From Pseudomonas sp. (GTDB lineage Bacteria > Pseudomonadota > Gammaproteobacteria > Pseudomonadales > Pseudomonadaceae): a stretch of DNA of 64,000 bases. The notes under the pieces are model-generated. The model saw nothing but the letters and a program-made list of their open reading frames with translations. It did no database searches and had not been told where the DNA came from. Location: the NCBI RefSeq assembly GCF_017744435.1, contig NZ_JAGIBG010000019.1, positions 32,242-96,241 of the forward strand, in the 5' to 3' direction. Numbering within the stretch: position 1 is the stretch's first letter; each line of letters begins with the position of its first letter. The position numbers and the translations under genes were made by a program. Positions 52,156-63,815 of this stretch are shown here, in pieces.

Positions 52156-55002
52156 TTACAGCGCTGCAATCCGCGCGTGCTGCTCGGTGAAGTTGGCCAG
52201 GGCCTGTTCGGACTCGGCCAGCTTGGCGCGTTCCTTCTCGATCACGGCAGGCGGCGCCTTGTCGACGAAGGCGGCGTTGGACAGCTTGCCGCCCACGCGC
52301 TGGACTTCACCCTGCAGACGCTGGATTTCCTTGTTCAGGCGCGCCAGTTCGGCGTCCTTGTCGATCAAGCCGGCCATCGGCACCAGCACCTGCAGGTCGC
52401 CTACCAGGGCGGTGGCCGACAGCGGTGCTTCGTCGGCATCGCCGAGCACGGTGAACGATTCGACCTTGGCCAGCTTCTTCAGCAGGGCTTCGTTTTCCTG
52501 CAGGCGACGCTGGTCGTCGGCGTTGGCGTTTTTCAGGAACAGCGGCAGCGGCTTGCCCGGGCCGATGTTCATCTCGGCGCGGATGTTGCGCAGGCCGACC
52601 ATCAGCTCCTTCAGCCACTCGATATCACCTTCGGCGGCGGCATCGATGCGGCTTTCATTGGCCACTGGCCAAGGCTGCAGCATGATGGTCTTGCCTTCGA
52701 TACCGGCCAGCGGCGCGATGCGCTGCCAGATTTCTTCGGTGATGAACGGCATGAACGGGTGCGCCAGGCGCAACGCCACTTCCAGCACGCGGACCAGGGT
52801 GCGGCGGGTGCCACGGGCGCGCTCGACCGGGGCGTTTTCGTCCCACAGCACAGGCTTGGACAGCTCCAGGTACCAGTCGCAGTACTGGTTCCAGATGAAC
52901 TCGTACAGCGCCTGGCTGGCCAGGTCGAAGCGGAACTGCTCGAGCTGGCGGGTCACTTCGGCTTCGGTGCGCTGCAGCTGCGAGATGATCCAGCGGTCGG
53001 CCAGCGACAGCTCGTAGGCTTCGCCGTTCTGGCCGCAGTCCTCGCCCTTGTCCAGCACGTAGCGGGCGGCGTTCCAGATCTTGTTGCAGAAGTTGCGGTA
53101 GCCTTCGACGCGGCCCATGTCGAACTTGATGTCGCGGCCGGTGGAAGCCAGCGAGCAGAAAGTGAAGCGCAGGGCGTCGGTGCCGTAGCTGGCGATACCT
53201 TCCGGGAACTCGGCCTTGGTCTGCTTGGCGATCTTCTCGGCAAGCTTCGGCTGCATCATGCCGCTGGTGCGTTTTTCCAGCAGGGCATCGAGGGTGATGC
53301 CGTCGACGATGTCCAGCGGGTCGAGCACGTTGCCCTTGGACTTGGACATCTTCTGGCCCTGGCCATCGCGCACCAGGCCGTGCACGTACACGGTCTTGAA
53401 CGGTACCTGCGGGGTGCCGTCTTCGTTCTTGATCAGGTGCATGGTCAGCATGATCATGCGCGCAACCCAGAAGAAGATGATGTCGAAGCCGGTCACCAGC
53501 ACGTCGGTGGAGTGGAACTTCTTCAGGAACTCGGTCTGTTCCGGCCAGCCCAGGGTGGAGAAGGTCCACAGGCCCGAACTGAACCAGGTGTCGAGCACGT
53601 CGTCGTCCTGGCGCAGCTTCACATCGCTGCCGAGGTTGTGCTTGGCGCGGACTTCTTCTTCATTGCGGCCGACATAGACCTGGCCGGCCTCGTCGTACCA
53701 GGCCGGGATGCGGTGGCCCCACCACAGCTGGCGGCTGATGCACCAGTCCTGGATGTCGCGCATCCAGGAGAAGTACATGTTCTCGTACTGCTTGGGCACG
53801 AACTGGATGCGGCCATCTTCCACGGCTTCGATGGCAGGTTCTGCCAGCGGCTTGGTGGAGACGTACCACTGGTCGGTCAGCCATGGCTCGATGACGGTGC
53901 CCGAACGGTCGCCTTTCGGCACTTTCAGGGCGTGGTCGTCGATGCTCACCAGCAGGCCCTGGGCGTCCAGGTCGGCAACGATCTGCTTGCGCGCGACGAA
54001 GCGGTCGAGACCGGCGTACTGGGCAGGCAGGCTGGTGTCGATCTGCTCGTTGAGGCTGCCGTCGAGGTTGAAGGCCTGGGCGGCGGACAGCACCAGGGCG
54101 TTCTTGTCGAAGATGTTCAGCAGCGGCAGGTTGTGGCGCTTGCCGACTTCGTAGTCGTTGAAGTCGTGGGCCGGGGTGATCTTCACGCAGCCGGTGCCGA
54201 ATTCCGGGTCGCAGTAGTCGTCGGCGATGATCGGGATGCGGCGGCCGACCAGCGGCAGTTCGACGAACTTGCCGATCAGTGCCTGGTAGCGTTCGTCGGT
54301 CGGGTTGACGGCAACGGCGGCGTCACCCAGCAGGGTTTCCGGACGGGTGGTGGCGACCACCAGGTAGTCCTTGCCCTCGGCGGTCTTGGCACCGTCGGCC
54401 AGCGGGTAGCGCAGGTTCCACAGGTGGCCCTTCTCGTCGTGGTTCTCCACTTCGAGGTCGGAAATGGCCGTGTGCAGCTTGGTGTCCCAGTTGACCAGGC
54501 GCTTGCCGCGGTAGATCAGGCCGTCCTCGTGCAGGCGCACGAAGGCTTCCTTGACCGCCTCGGACAGGCCGTCGTCCATGGTGAAGCGCTCGCGGCTCCA
54601 GTCGACCGACGAGCCCAGGCGGCGGATCTGGCGGCTGATGTTGCCACCCGATTGATCCTTCCATTCCCAGACCTTGTCCAGGAACTTCTCACGACCCAGG
54701 TCGTGACGGTTCTGGCCCTTGGCCTCGAGCTGGCGCTCGACCAGCATCTGCGTGGCGATACCGGCGTGGTCGGTACCTGGCTGCCACAGGGTGTCGCGGC
54801 CTTGCATACGGCGGAAACGGATCAGGGCGTCCATGATCGCGTTGTTGAAACCGTGGCCCATGTGCAGGCTACCCGTCACGTTCGGTGGCGGGATCATGAT
54901 GGTGTAGGACTCACCTGCACCTTGTGGAGCGAAATAGTTTTCGGACTCCCAGGTGTTGTACCAGGAAGTTTCGATGGCGTGCGGCTGGTAGGTCTTATCC
55001 AT
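52156..55002 (-). CDS. valS: Valyl-tRNA synthetase
   Basis: 948-residue class Ia synthetase charging tRNA-Val, with editing of threonyl products. The HIGH motif appears as HMGH (47-50, in [15 protein letters not shown]) and KMSKSK at 551-556. The CP1 editing domain lies between ([18 protein letters not shown]), and a C-terminal coiled-coil tRNA-binding arm (about 880-948). The ATG at 55002 gives the standard length; an ATG seven codons upstream (55023) is possible. Lies downstream of holC and the unknown gene. Confidence 0.98.
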   Translation of the reverse strand: MDKTYQPHAIETSWYNTWESENYFAPQGAGESYTIMIPPPNVTGSLHMGHGFNNAIMDALIRFRRMQGRDTLWQPGTDHAGIATQMLVERQLEAKGQNRHDLGREKFLDKVWEWKDQSGGNISRQIRRLGSSVDWSRERFTMDDGLSEAVKEAFVRLHEDGLIYRGKRLVNWDTKLHTAISDLEVENHDEKGHLWNLRYPLADGAKTAEGKDYLVVATTRPETLLGDAAVAVNPTDERYQALIGKFVELPLVGRRIPIIADDYCDPEFGTGCVKITPAHDFNDYEVGKRHNLPLLNIFDKNALVLSAAQAFNLDGSLNEQIDTSLPAQYAGLDRFVARKQIVADLDAQGLLVSIDDHALKVPKGDRSGTVIEPWLTDQWYVSTKPLAEPAIEAVEDGRIQFVPKQYENMYFSWMRDIQDWCISRQLWWGHRIPAWYDEAGQVYVGRNEEEVRAKHNLGSDVKLRQDDDVLDTWFSSGLWTFSTLGWPEQTEFLKKFHSTDVLVTGFDIIFFWVARMIMLTMHLIKNEDGTPQVPFKTVYVHGLVRDGQGQKMSKSKGNVLDPLDIVDGITLDALLEKRTSGMMQPKLAEKIAKQTKAEFPEGIASYGTDALRFTFCSLASTGRDIKFDMGRVEGYRNFCNKIWNAARYVLDKGEDCGQNGEAYELSLADRWIISQLQRTEAEVTRQLEQFRFDLASQALYEFIWNQYCDWYLELSKPVLWDENAPVERARGTRRTLVRVLEVALRLAHPFMPFITEEIWQRIAPLAGIEGKTIMLQPWPVANESRIDAAAEGDIEWLKELMVGLRNIRAEMNIGPGKPLPLFLKNANADDQRRLQENEALLKKLAKVESFTVLGDADEAPLSATALVGDLQVLVPMAGLIDKDAELARLNKEIQRLQGEVQRVGGKLSNAAFVDKAPPAVIEKERAKLAESEQALANFTEQHARIAAL

Positions 55003-55096
55003 GCGCGGCGGGACCCTGTGCATTTATTCGGGAAAGCCGAAAAGTATAACGAAGGCACAGGGTTTAGGCGACAGGAGCGGACAGAAGACCGTGAAT

Positions 55097-55145
55097 TCCT
55101 GTAGGAGCGGCCTTGTGTCGCGAAAGGGGCGCAGAGCGCCCCCAG
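55097..55145. repeat. Single REP-like element, CTGTAGGAGCGGCCTT class
   Basis: TTCCTGTAGGAGCGGCCTTG then TGTCGCGAAAGGGGCGCAGAGCGCCCC. It carries its own 3' hairpin (GGGGCGC-AGA-GCGCCCC), a good stem without T-run. One copy only, in the gap upstream of valS. Confidence 0.8.
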
Positions 55146-55149
55146 GGTA

Positions 55150-55521
55150 TTACTCGGAACGCTTGATGAGACGCTCGATCCGCGCATCCAGGCGGCGCTT
55201 GATCTCGTTCTCGATATGCGGGGTGAAGTCGTTGATCACGTCCTGCATGATCATCTGCGCAGCAGCGCGCAACTCGCTCTCCAGATGCAGCAGGGTGTCC
55301 TGGCGGCGGGTCTGCGGATCATCCTCGGGCTCGACTGCTGCGGGCTCGGCTGCAGGCGCTGGCGCCGCGTTACTTGCAGGCACGTCGAGCAACAGGGGAA
55401 TCTGCTCGACCGTTTCGGTCAGCAGGGGTGGCTGCAGGTCGGCATCGCCGAGCAGCTGGCGAATCGATTCCAGATCATCCAGCAGATGGGCGGAATCGGG
55501 TAGGGCGGAAGGCTTGTCCAT
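55150..55521 (-). CDS. Conserved protein of unknown function between holC and valS
   Basis: 123-residue protein I cannot assign. The N-terminal part (about 1-45) is acidic with Leu-rich helices (SAHLLDDLESIRQLL); the middle (48-72) is a low-complexity Ala/Pro/Glu linker; the C-terminal 50 residues form one or two amphipathic helices ending in the basic stretch KRRLDARIERLIKRSE. No signal peptide. The order holC-this-valS seems usual in Pseudomonas. It may be a partner or regulator in replication or translation, but this is only inferred from position. Confidence 0.75.
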   Translation of the reverse strand: MDKPSALPDSAHLLDDLESIRQLLGDADLQPPLLTETVEQIPLLLDVPASNAAPAPAAEPAAVEPEDDPQTRRQDTLLHLESELRAAAQMIMQDVINDFTPHIENEIKRRLDARIERLIKRSE

Positions 55522-55526
55522 CGTCG

Positions 55527-55955
55527 TTAAAGTCGCTGTAAGCGGTGGTCTTGCAGAGCATAGCCCTGTTCGCGGTAGAAACGGAATCGCTCGCGGGCCG
55601 ATTGGCGAATGCCGGGCTCTTCGACAACGATCTCGGCAACCCGCTCGAACTGGCCGACGAACCCTGGCACACCGGCCCCCAGGTTGATCAGCAGGTCGCG
55701 GTGCTCGCCGGCATCGTCCCCCAGGCCCAAGGCCACAGAGGCCTGCGCGTGCACTTCTGCCAGGTCATGGGGCACGAAGGCCTCGCCCTTGAAGCGCCAA
55801 AGGCGTTGATCCAGCTCGTTGCGCTGCTCGGCGTCCTGGCAATGCAGGTAGACCCGGTGGCCGAGGCGCCAGGCCTTCTCGCACAGCTTGCAGGCGAAGT
55901 CCAGCCGCGCCGACAGCGAGTCGGTGGGCAGGATATAGAAATCGACTTTGCTCAT
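55527..55955 (-). CDS. holC: DNA polymerase III subunit chi
   Basis: 142-residue clamp-loader accessory subunit that links DNA polymerase III to SSB. The family start SKVDFYILPTDSLSARLDF and the core CEKAWRLGHRVYLHCQDAEQ are clear. The ATG at 55955 is preferred; upstream sequence back to 56000 has no family similarity. It follows pepA by about 50 bases, the standard pepA-holC-valS order. Confidence 0.95.
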   Translation of the reverse strand: MSKVDFYILPTDSLSARLDFACKLCEKAWRLGHRVYLHCQDAEQRNELDQRLWRFKGEAFVPHDLAEVHAQASVALGLGDDAGEHRDLLINLGAGVPGFVGQFERVAEIVVEEPGIRQSARERFRFYREQGYALQDHRLQRL

Positions 55956-56004
55956 GTGTGGTCTGCCAGCTGGCGGCGCCTGGGGCGCCGCCAGCATCAC
56001 GGCA

Positions 56005-57531
<1,527 letters not shown>

Positions 57532-57653
57532 CTATGCGTTTTCGCGCTCTGGACGGGCCTGGCCGCGTTGCCGCGTGCCAGCGGAAAAGCTGCCAGTTTG
57601 AGCCTCCCGCCAGCGTGCTGACAACCCCGATGTTGGCCTTCATGCGCCGCCAA

Positions 57654-57682
57654 GTGACAGGCGCGGCCAATCACAGGATAAT
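57654..57682 (+). promoter_or_regulatory. Strong sigma-70 promoter candidate of lptFG
   Basis: GTGACA (57654-57659) and GATAAT (57677-57682) each match consensus at five of six positions with a 17-base spacer. They lie about 105 bases upstream of the lptF start. This is the best-looking promoter in the window. Confidence 0.7.
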
Positions 57683-57787
57683 GCGCGCACTTTACATGGA
57701 GGTTCGCCCTAGGCGAACCGGCTTTGGTCCTGGCTGTCACAGGCCAATGTTTGGCAGTCCGCCCCTGACAACCCAGGAGTGTCTGGT

Positions 57788-58903
57788 TTGATCGTCTTTC
57801 GTTATCTGTCCCGCGAGGTCCTGGTGACCTTGAGCGCCGTCAGCGCCGTGCTGCTGGTGATCATCATGAGCGGGCGTTTCATCAAGTACCTGGCCCAGGC
57901 GGCCCAGGGCATCCTCGACCCTGGCGTGCTGTTCCTGATCATGGGCTTCCGCATGCCAGGTTTCCTGCAGCTGATTCTGCCGCTGGGTCTGTTCCTCGGC
58001 ATTCTCCTGGCCTACGGCCGGCTGTACCTGGAAAGCGAGATGACCGTTCTGTCGGCGACCGGCATGAGCCAGCAGCGCCTGCTGGGCCTGACCATGGCAC
58101 CGGCGGCGCTGGTTGCCCTGCTGGTGGCCTGGCTGAGCCTGAGCCTGTCTCCACTGGGCGTTGCCCAGGTGCAGAAGATCGTTGCCCAGCAGGATGCCAT
58201 GACCGAGTTCGACACCCTGGTGCCGGGCCGCTTCCAGACCCTGCGCGACGGTTCGCGGGTCACCTACACCGAGCAGCTGTCGGACGACCGCGTCAAGCTG
58301 GCCGGGGTGTTCATTTCCGAGAAGCGCTTCAACCAGGACAAGACCAAGGACCGTGCGCCTTCGGTGCTGGTCGCCGAAAGAGGCCATCAGGAAATACAGG
58401 CCGATGGCAATCGCTACCTGGTGCTGGAGAACGGCTACCGCTACGACGGTAACCCGGGCCAGGCCGATTACCGTGCCATCAAGTACGACACCTATGGGGT
58501 CTTGCTGCCAAAGCCTGAAGTTGCCGAAGACGTGACTGATCGCGAGGCGATTCCGACCCTTGAACTGTTCGGCAAGACCGACCTGCGTGAGCGTGCCGAG
58601 CTGCAATGGCGCCTGTCGCTGCCGATCCTGGTGTTCGTCGTGACCCTGATGGCGGTGCCGCTGGCCAGGGTCAACCCGCGCCAGGGCCGCTTCCTCAAGC
58701 TGCTGCCGGCAATTCTTCTGTACATGGCTTATCTGACAATGCTGATTTCCGTACGCGGCGCTCTGGAGAAGGGCAAATTGCCGATTAGCCTGGGCATCTG
58801 GTGGGTGCACGGCCTTTTCCTGTTGATCGGCCTGGCCCTGATGTACTGGGAGCCGCTGCGCCTGAAAATGGCTGCCCGTCGTGCGGAGGTGGCCCATGGC
58901 TAA
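57788..58903 (+). CDS. lptF: LPS export permease LptF, TTG start
   Basis: 371-residue inner-membrane permease of LptB2FG. Six helices flank a periplasmic jellyroll (about 130-260). The family N-terminus IVFRYLSREVLVTLSAVSAV begins right after TTG at 57788, 8 bases after AGGAG. A GTG at 57779 overlaps the ribosome site, so TTG is favoured. TTG may hold down expression. The end overlaps lptG by 8 bases. Confidence 0.95.
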   Translation: MIVFRYLSREVLVTLSAVSAVLLVIIMSGRFIKYLAQAAQGILDPGVLFLIMGFRMPGFLQLILPLGLFLGILLAYGRLYLESEMTVLSATGMSQQRLLGLTMAPAALVALLVAWLSLSLSPLGVAQVQKIVAQQDAMTEFDTLVPGRFQTLRDGSRVTYTEQLSDDRVKLAGVFISEKRFNQDKTKDRAPSVLVAERGHQEIQADGNRYLVLENGYRYDGNPGQADYRAIKYDTYGVLLPKPEVAEDVTDREAIPTLELFGKTDLRERAELQWRLSLPILVFVVTLMAVPLARVNPRQGRFLKLLPAILLYMAYLTMLISVRGALEKGKLPISLGIWWVHGLFLLIGLALMYWEPLRLKMAARRAEVAHG

Positions 58904-59957
58904 GCTAGACCGCTACATCGGCATCAGCGTGCTGCTGGCCATCCTGGCCGTGCTGGGGATCATCCTCGGCCTGGCCTCGCTGTTCGCCTTCATCGACGAG
59001 ATGGGTGAACTGAGCGACACCTACTCCTTGCTGGACGCGTGCAGTTTCGTCCTGCTGACGGCACCTCGGCGCCTGTACGAAATGCTGCCGATGGCGGCGC
59101 TGATCGGCTGCCTGATCGGCCTCGGCAGCCTGGCCAGCAACAGTGAGCTGACCATCATGCGCGCTGCTGGTGTTTCCATCGGCCGCATCGTCTGGGCGGT
59201 GATGAAACCGATGCTGGTGCTGATGCTGGTTGGCGTGCTGATCGGTGAATACGTTGCCCCGGTGACCGAGAACAAGGCCCAGGCCGACCGGTCCCTGGCT
59301 CAGGGTGGTGGTGAAGCGCAAAGCTCCAGGCATGGCATGTGGCACCGCCAGGGCGAGGAGTTCGTGCACATCAACTCGGTGCAGCCCAATGGCCTGCTGC
59401 TGGGTGTGACCCGCTACAGCTTCGACAGCGAGCGCAAGATCCAGACGTCGAGCTTTGCCCGTCGTGCCCAGTACAACGATGACCACTGGACGCTCAACGA
59501 CATCAGCACCACGTTCTTCCGGGGTGACCACACCGAAGTGGTGAAGACGCCGAGCGAGCGCTGGGACGTTTCGCTGACGCCGCAACTGCTCAATACCGTG
59601 ATCATGGCCCCCGAGTCGTTGTCGATCACCGGGCTGTGGGACTACATCCACTACCTGTCTGACCAGGGCCTGAACAACGCCCGTTACTGGCTGGCGTTCT
59701 GGACCAAGGTGATGCAGCCGCTGGTGACCGCAGCACTGGTGCTGATGGCGATTTCCTTCATCTTCGGCCCGCTGCGTTCGGTGACCCTCGGCCAGCGCGT
59801 GTTTACCGGTGTGCTGGTGGGCTTCGCGTTCCGCATCGGCCAGGACCTGCTGGGCCCGTCGAGCCAGGTGTTCGGTTTCCCGCCGCTGTTGGCGGTGGTG
59901 ATTCCGGCAGGTATCTGTGCCTTGGCTGGCGTGTGGTTGCTGCGCCGGGCAGGTTGA
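58896..59957 (+). CDS. lptG: LPS export permease LptG
   Basis: 353-residue partner of LptF with the same six-helix plus jellyroll layout. Family start MAKLDRYIGISVLLAILAV and the ENKAQADRSLAQGGGEAQSS loop after helix 3 are clear. The ATG at 58896 follows GGAGG by 6 bases within the lptF end. Together with LptB (33.5 kb) they form the LPS extractor. Confidence 0.97.
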   Translation: MAKLDRYIGISVLLAILAVLGIILGLASLFAFIDEMGELSDTYSLLDACSFVLLTAPRRLYEMLPMAALIGCLIGLGSLASNSELTIMRAAGVSIGRIVWAVMKPMLVLMLVGVLIGEYVAPVTENKAQADRSLAQGGGEAQSSRHGMWHRQGEEFVHINSVQPNGLLLGVTRYSFDSERKIQTSSFARRAQYNDDHWTLNDISTTFFRGDHTEVVKTPSERWDVSLTPQLLNTVIMAPESLSITGLWDYIHYLSDQGLNNARYWLAFWTKVMQPLVTAALVLMAISFIFGPLRSVTLGQRVFTGVLVGFAFRIGQDLLGPSSQVFGFPPLLAVVIPAGICALAGVWLLRRAG

Positions 59958-59972
59958 TGGCGTGAACAGCTG

Positions 59973-60002
59973 AAAAAGCCGACCCAGGGGTCGGCTTTTT
60001 TG
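59973..60002. terminator. Bidirectional terminator between lptG and RDD gene
   Basis: AAAAAGCCGACC-CAGG-GGTCGGCTTTTTT: an AT-flanked 8-base GC stem with T-runs on both strands. It should end lptFG on the plus strand and the RDD gene on the minus strand. Confidence 0.92.
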
Positions 60003-60005
60003 TGC

Positions 60006-60494
60006 CTACTTTTTCTGCTTCGGTACCCGCACCAGCTGGGTTTCCGAATAGATGTCGTGCCAGCCGCGTTTGCGCTTGTCGATCAGTGACCAGAAGAAGC
60101 CAAGCCCCAGGCACAGCCAGGAGGCAATCGACACCACGAAACGCAACAGTGCCTGCCACAGGCTGATCGCGCTGCCATCGGCGTTCTGTACGCGCACGCC
60201 CCACACCTGCATGCCCAGGGTCTGACCGCCATGGGTCCAGAACTTGGCAAAGAAGCCGAACAGGGCGAACAGCAGAACGGTCGAGAGCAGCGGGTCGCCA
60301 TCCAGCGCGCCGGCCTCGGTCAGTTCACGCATGCGGGCTTCGCCGATGATCGCCATCTGGATCAGCTTGTAGGCCCCGGCGGTGACGATCAGCAGTGCCG
60401 TGCACAGGAGGAAGTCGTAGAACATCGCCGCCAGGCGTCGGCCCAGGCCGACCGGTGGGAAATCACCCTGGGGGGAGAGCAGAGGCTTGGACAT
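60006..60494 (-). CDS. RDD family membrane protein
   Basis: 162-residue inner-membrane protein with three or four hydrophobic helices. The family's Arg-Asp pair appears as LGRRLAAMFYDFLLCTALL near residue 18-36, and the second conserved region as HGGQTLGMQVWGVRVQNADG. RDD proteins include an archaeal or bacterial Na+(Li+)/H+ antiporter, but most are uncharacterised. Located between two bidirectional terminators, so transcribed alone. Confidence 0.85.
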   Translation of the reverse strand: MSKPLLSPQGDFPPVGLGRRLAAMFYDFLLCTALLIVTAGAYKLIQMAIIGEARMRELTEAGALDGDPLLSTVLLFALFGFFAKFWTHGGQTLGMQVWGVRVQNADGSAISLWQALLRFVVSIASWLCLGLGFFWSLIDKRKRGWHDIYSETQLVRVPKQKK

Positions 60495-60533
60495 GCAAAA
60501 CAGCTCCGAATGGCGAAGCCGCTATTCTACGGG

Positions 60534-60570
60534 CAAAAAAAAGCCCCTGCACATGGCAGGGGCTTTTTAG
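60534..60570. terminator. Terminator between RDD gene and cold-shock gene
   Basis: AAAAAAAAGCCCCTGC-CATG... stem: GCCCCTGC (60543-60550) pairs with GCAGGGGC (60556-60563), flanked by A8 and T5. Read on the minus strand the T-run is eight long, so it mainly terminates the cold-shock gene. Confidence 0.92.
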
Positions 60571-60585
60571 GAGTCGGGCTTGTGC

Positions 60586-60795
60586 TTAGACAGGCTGGAC
60601 TTTGTCAGCCTGCATGCCTTTTTGGCCTTGGACTGCTTCGAAGGTAACCTTCTGGCCTTCTTTCAGGCTCTTGAAGCCGTTGCCTTCGATGGCACGGAAG
60701 TGCACGAACAGATCCGGACCGCTTTCTGGGGTGATGAAACCGTAACCTTTTTCGTCATTGAACCACTTGACGGTACCGTTCTGACGCTCAGCCAT
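60586..60795 (-). CDS. capB: Cold-shock domain protein (CapB/CspA family)
   Basis: 69-residue single CSD that binds single-stranded RNA/DNA and melts mRNA structure. RNP1 is KGYGFITP and RNP2 LFVHFRAI; it begins [18 protein letters not shown]. It resembles CapB of cold-adapted pseudomonads most. The ATG at 60795 follows AGGAAATAAGACA. A minus-strand TTATATAA lies about 60 bases upstream and may be the -10. The leader seems short compared with E. coli cspA. Confidence 0.93.
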   Translation of the reverse strand: MAERQNGTVKWFNDEKGYGFITPESGPDLFVHFRAIEGNGFKSLKEGQKVTFEAVQGQKGMQADKVQPV

Positions 60796-61152
60796 TGTCT
60801 TATTTCCTATGAAGCTTAAATTTTGATGACAGTTTCTTTCACGTTATATAAGAGTGAAAGACTACTGGGCTGGGTTGCAGGAAAGTAAGAGACGTCGAAC
60901 GGGTTGTAGCAAATCTCGGCTACTGGCCCAGGTCACGAACTGTTGCGACCCATGCAAACACAGTGCAGTGACTCTACGCCAACTCCCGAGAAAAAAACAA
61001 GCCCTTGGTCGTATAGAAAATCGGCGTTTTGCCGATAACCGACAGATTTGTCGGAAACGGCATGGCGCCTGGCCTGGCGCCATGTTCAAAAGTTATTGGG
61101 CAGGTTCGAAATCGAATATGTAGCACCTGCCCATACACCTCAGACACTACCT
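60796..61152. other. 357-base gap between cold-shock gene and gcvT with tandem hairpins
   Basis: No gene found. The left part (60796-60900) holds the cold-shock promoter region (minus-strand TATATAA near 60848-60856). The right part (61020-61133) is four consecutive inverted repeats downstream of gcvT, listed separately. A run of seven A at about 60991-60997 gives the minus strand a T7 tract after the last hairpins. Confidence 0.6.
61020..61133 (-). ncRNA. Four tandem hairpins 3' of gcvT, possible structured 3' UTR or small RNA
   Basis: In minus-strand order: TGGGCAGGT-N19-ACCTGCCCA (61133-61097), CATGGCGCC-N6-GGCGCCATG (61084-61061), CCGACA-AATC-TGTCGG (61054-61039), and ATCGGC-AAAAC-GCCGAT (61036-61020) followed by TTTC. 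All stems are perfect. The last resembles an intrinsic terminator, with a T7 tract about 25 bases further on. It may be a stabilised 3' UTR of the gcv operon or an independent small RNA; no promoter was identified. Confidence 0.4.
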
Positions 61153-62274
61153 TCAGCCACGGTAGTAACGCTGTGCAACGAAAGGCATTTTGCTGACTTT
61201 CAAGGCAACCTTCTTGCCGCGTACCAAGGCAAACAGAGCGGTATCGAGAGCGCCATGTTCGATATCGACATAGCCCATCGCAACGGGTGCGCCGAGTGTC
61301 GGGCCAAAGCCACCACTGCACACTTTGCCGACGGGTTTGTCGTTAGCATCGACAATATCCGCGCCTTCACGAACTGGCGTACGTTCCTGCGGCAACAAAC
61401 CCACACGTTTGCGCGCAACGCCATCGCGCTGATGGGCAAAGATGGCCTCGGCACCGGGGAAACCGGCGGCACGCGCGCCATCGGCGCGGCGTACTTTGGA
61501 AATCGCCCACAGCAGGCTGGCTTCGATCGGGGTGGTTTCGGTGTTCATGTCGTGGCCATACAGGCACAGGCCGGCTTCCAGGCGCAGCGAGTCGCGAGCG
61601 CCCAGGCCGATAGGCTGCACCTCAGGCTCGGCCAGCAGGCGACGAGCCAGGGCTTCGGCAGCGCCGACCGGCACCGAGATCTCGTAGCCGTCTTCGCCGG
61701 TATAACCCGAGCGGCTGACGAAGCAGTCTTCGCCCAGCAGTTTCACCGGGCGGAACTGCATGAAGGTCATGCCCGCCACTTCCGGCGCCAGGCGCTCCAG
61801 CACCTTGACCGCCGCCGGGCCTTGCAGGGCGAGCAGAGCGCGTTGCTCGAACAGCGGCTGCACTTCACAACGGCTGCCGATATGTTTCTGCAGGTGAGCC
61901 AGGTCCTGGTCCTTGCATGCCGCGTTGACCACCAGGAAGAGGGTGTCGTCACCGAGGTTGGCGACCATCAGGTCGTCGAGGATGCCACCGTGCTCGTTGG
62001 TGAACATGGCATAGCGCTGCATCCCCACCGGCAGGTCGATGATGTCCACCGGTACCAGCGACTCCAGGGCCTTGGCTGCATCGGCGCCACGCAGGACGAT
62101 CTGGCCCATGTGCGAAACGTCGAACAGGCCGGCCTGCTCGCGGGTATGCAGGTGTTCCTTGAGCACGCCCAGCGGGTACTGCACCGGCATGTCGAAGCCG
62201 GCGAACGGCACCATGCGCGCGCCCAGTTCCAGGTGCAGGGCGTGCAGCGGGGTCTTTTGCAGTGTTTCGGACAT
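61153..62274 (-). CDS. gcvT: Glycine cleavage system T protein (aminomethyltransferase)
   Basis: 373-residue tetrahydrofolate-dependent aminomethyltransferase that takes the aminomethyl group from lipoylated GcvH and releases ammonia. It opens with TPLHALHLELGARMVPFAGF and DVSHMGQI, and has the folate-site Asp region YTGEDGYEISVP and C-terminal GFGPTLGAPVAMGYVD. Order gcvP-sdaA-gcvT links glycine cleavage with serine deamination. The start follows AAGGAGTC. Downstream are four hairpins. Confidence 0.97.
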   Translation of the reverse strand: MSETLQKTPLHALHLELGARMVPFAGFDMPVQYPLGVLKEHLHTREQAGLFDVSHMGQIVLRGADAAKALESLVPVDIIDLPVGMQRYAMFTNEHGGILDDLMVANLGDDTLFLVVNAACKDQDLAHLQKHIGSRCEVQPLFEQRALLALQGPAAVKVLERLAPEVAGMTFMQFRPVKLLGEDCFVSRSGYTGEDGYEISVPVGAAEALARRLLAEPEVQPIGLGARDSLRLEAGLCLYGHDMNTETTPIEASLLWAISKVRRADGARAAGFPGAEAIFAHQRDGVARKRVGLLPQERTPVREGADIVDANDKPVGKVCSGGFGPTLGAPVAMGYVDIEHGALDTALFALVRGKKVALKVSKMPFVAQRYYRG

Positions 62275-62301
62275 CGATGACTCCTTGGTTTTTTTATTGG
62301 G

Positions 62302-63678
<1,377 letters not shown>

Positions 63679-63714
63679 GGTGACCTCCTGCCAGGTTCGT
63701 GGGGCGGACGATGA

Positions 63715-63794
63715 ACCCTGTGGGAGCGGGTTCACCCGCGAATGCGGCAATGAAGCCAGCATCGTATTCGCGGGTAAACCCGCTCCCACAGGGT
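63715..63794. repeat. Inverted pair of REP elements between gcvP and sdaA
   Basis: CCCTGTGGGAGCGGGTTCAC then CCGCGAA (63716-63742) faces TTCGCGGGTAAACCCGCTCC then CACAGGG (63767-63793). The arms pair almost perfectly. Lying inside the gcv operon, it may protect the upstream gcvP message or reduce read-through into sdaA. Confidence 0.9.
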
Positions 63795-63815
63795 ATGTGG
63801 CAAGCCTCGGTGCTA

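Noticed and set aside
51961..55104. 1047-codon open frame antisense to valS
   Set aside because: Same effect; valS has all catalytic motifs, and the antisense frame runs through a REP pair at its start.
62275..62301. Glycine riboswitch before gcvT
   Set aside because: Only 27 bases separate sdaA and gcvT on the minus strand, with just a ribosome site. Any riboswitch would be upstream of the first gene of the operon, outside the window.
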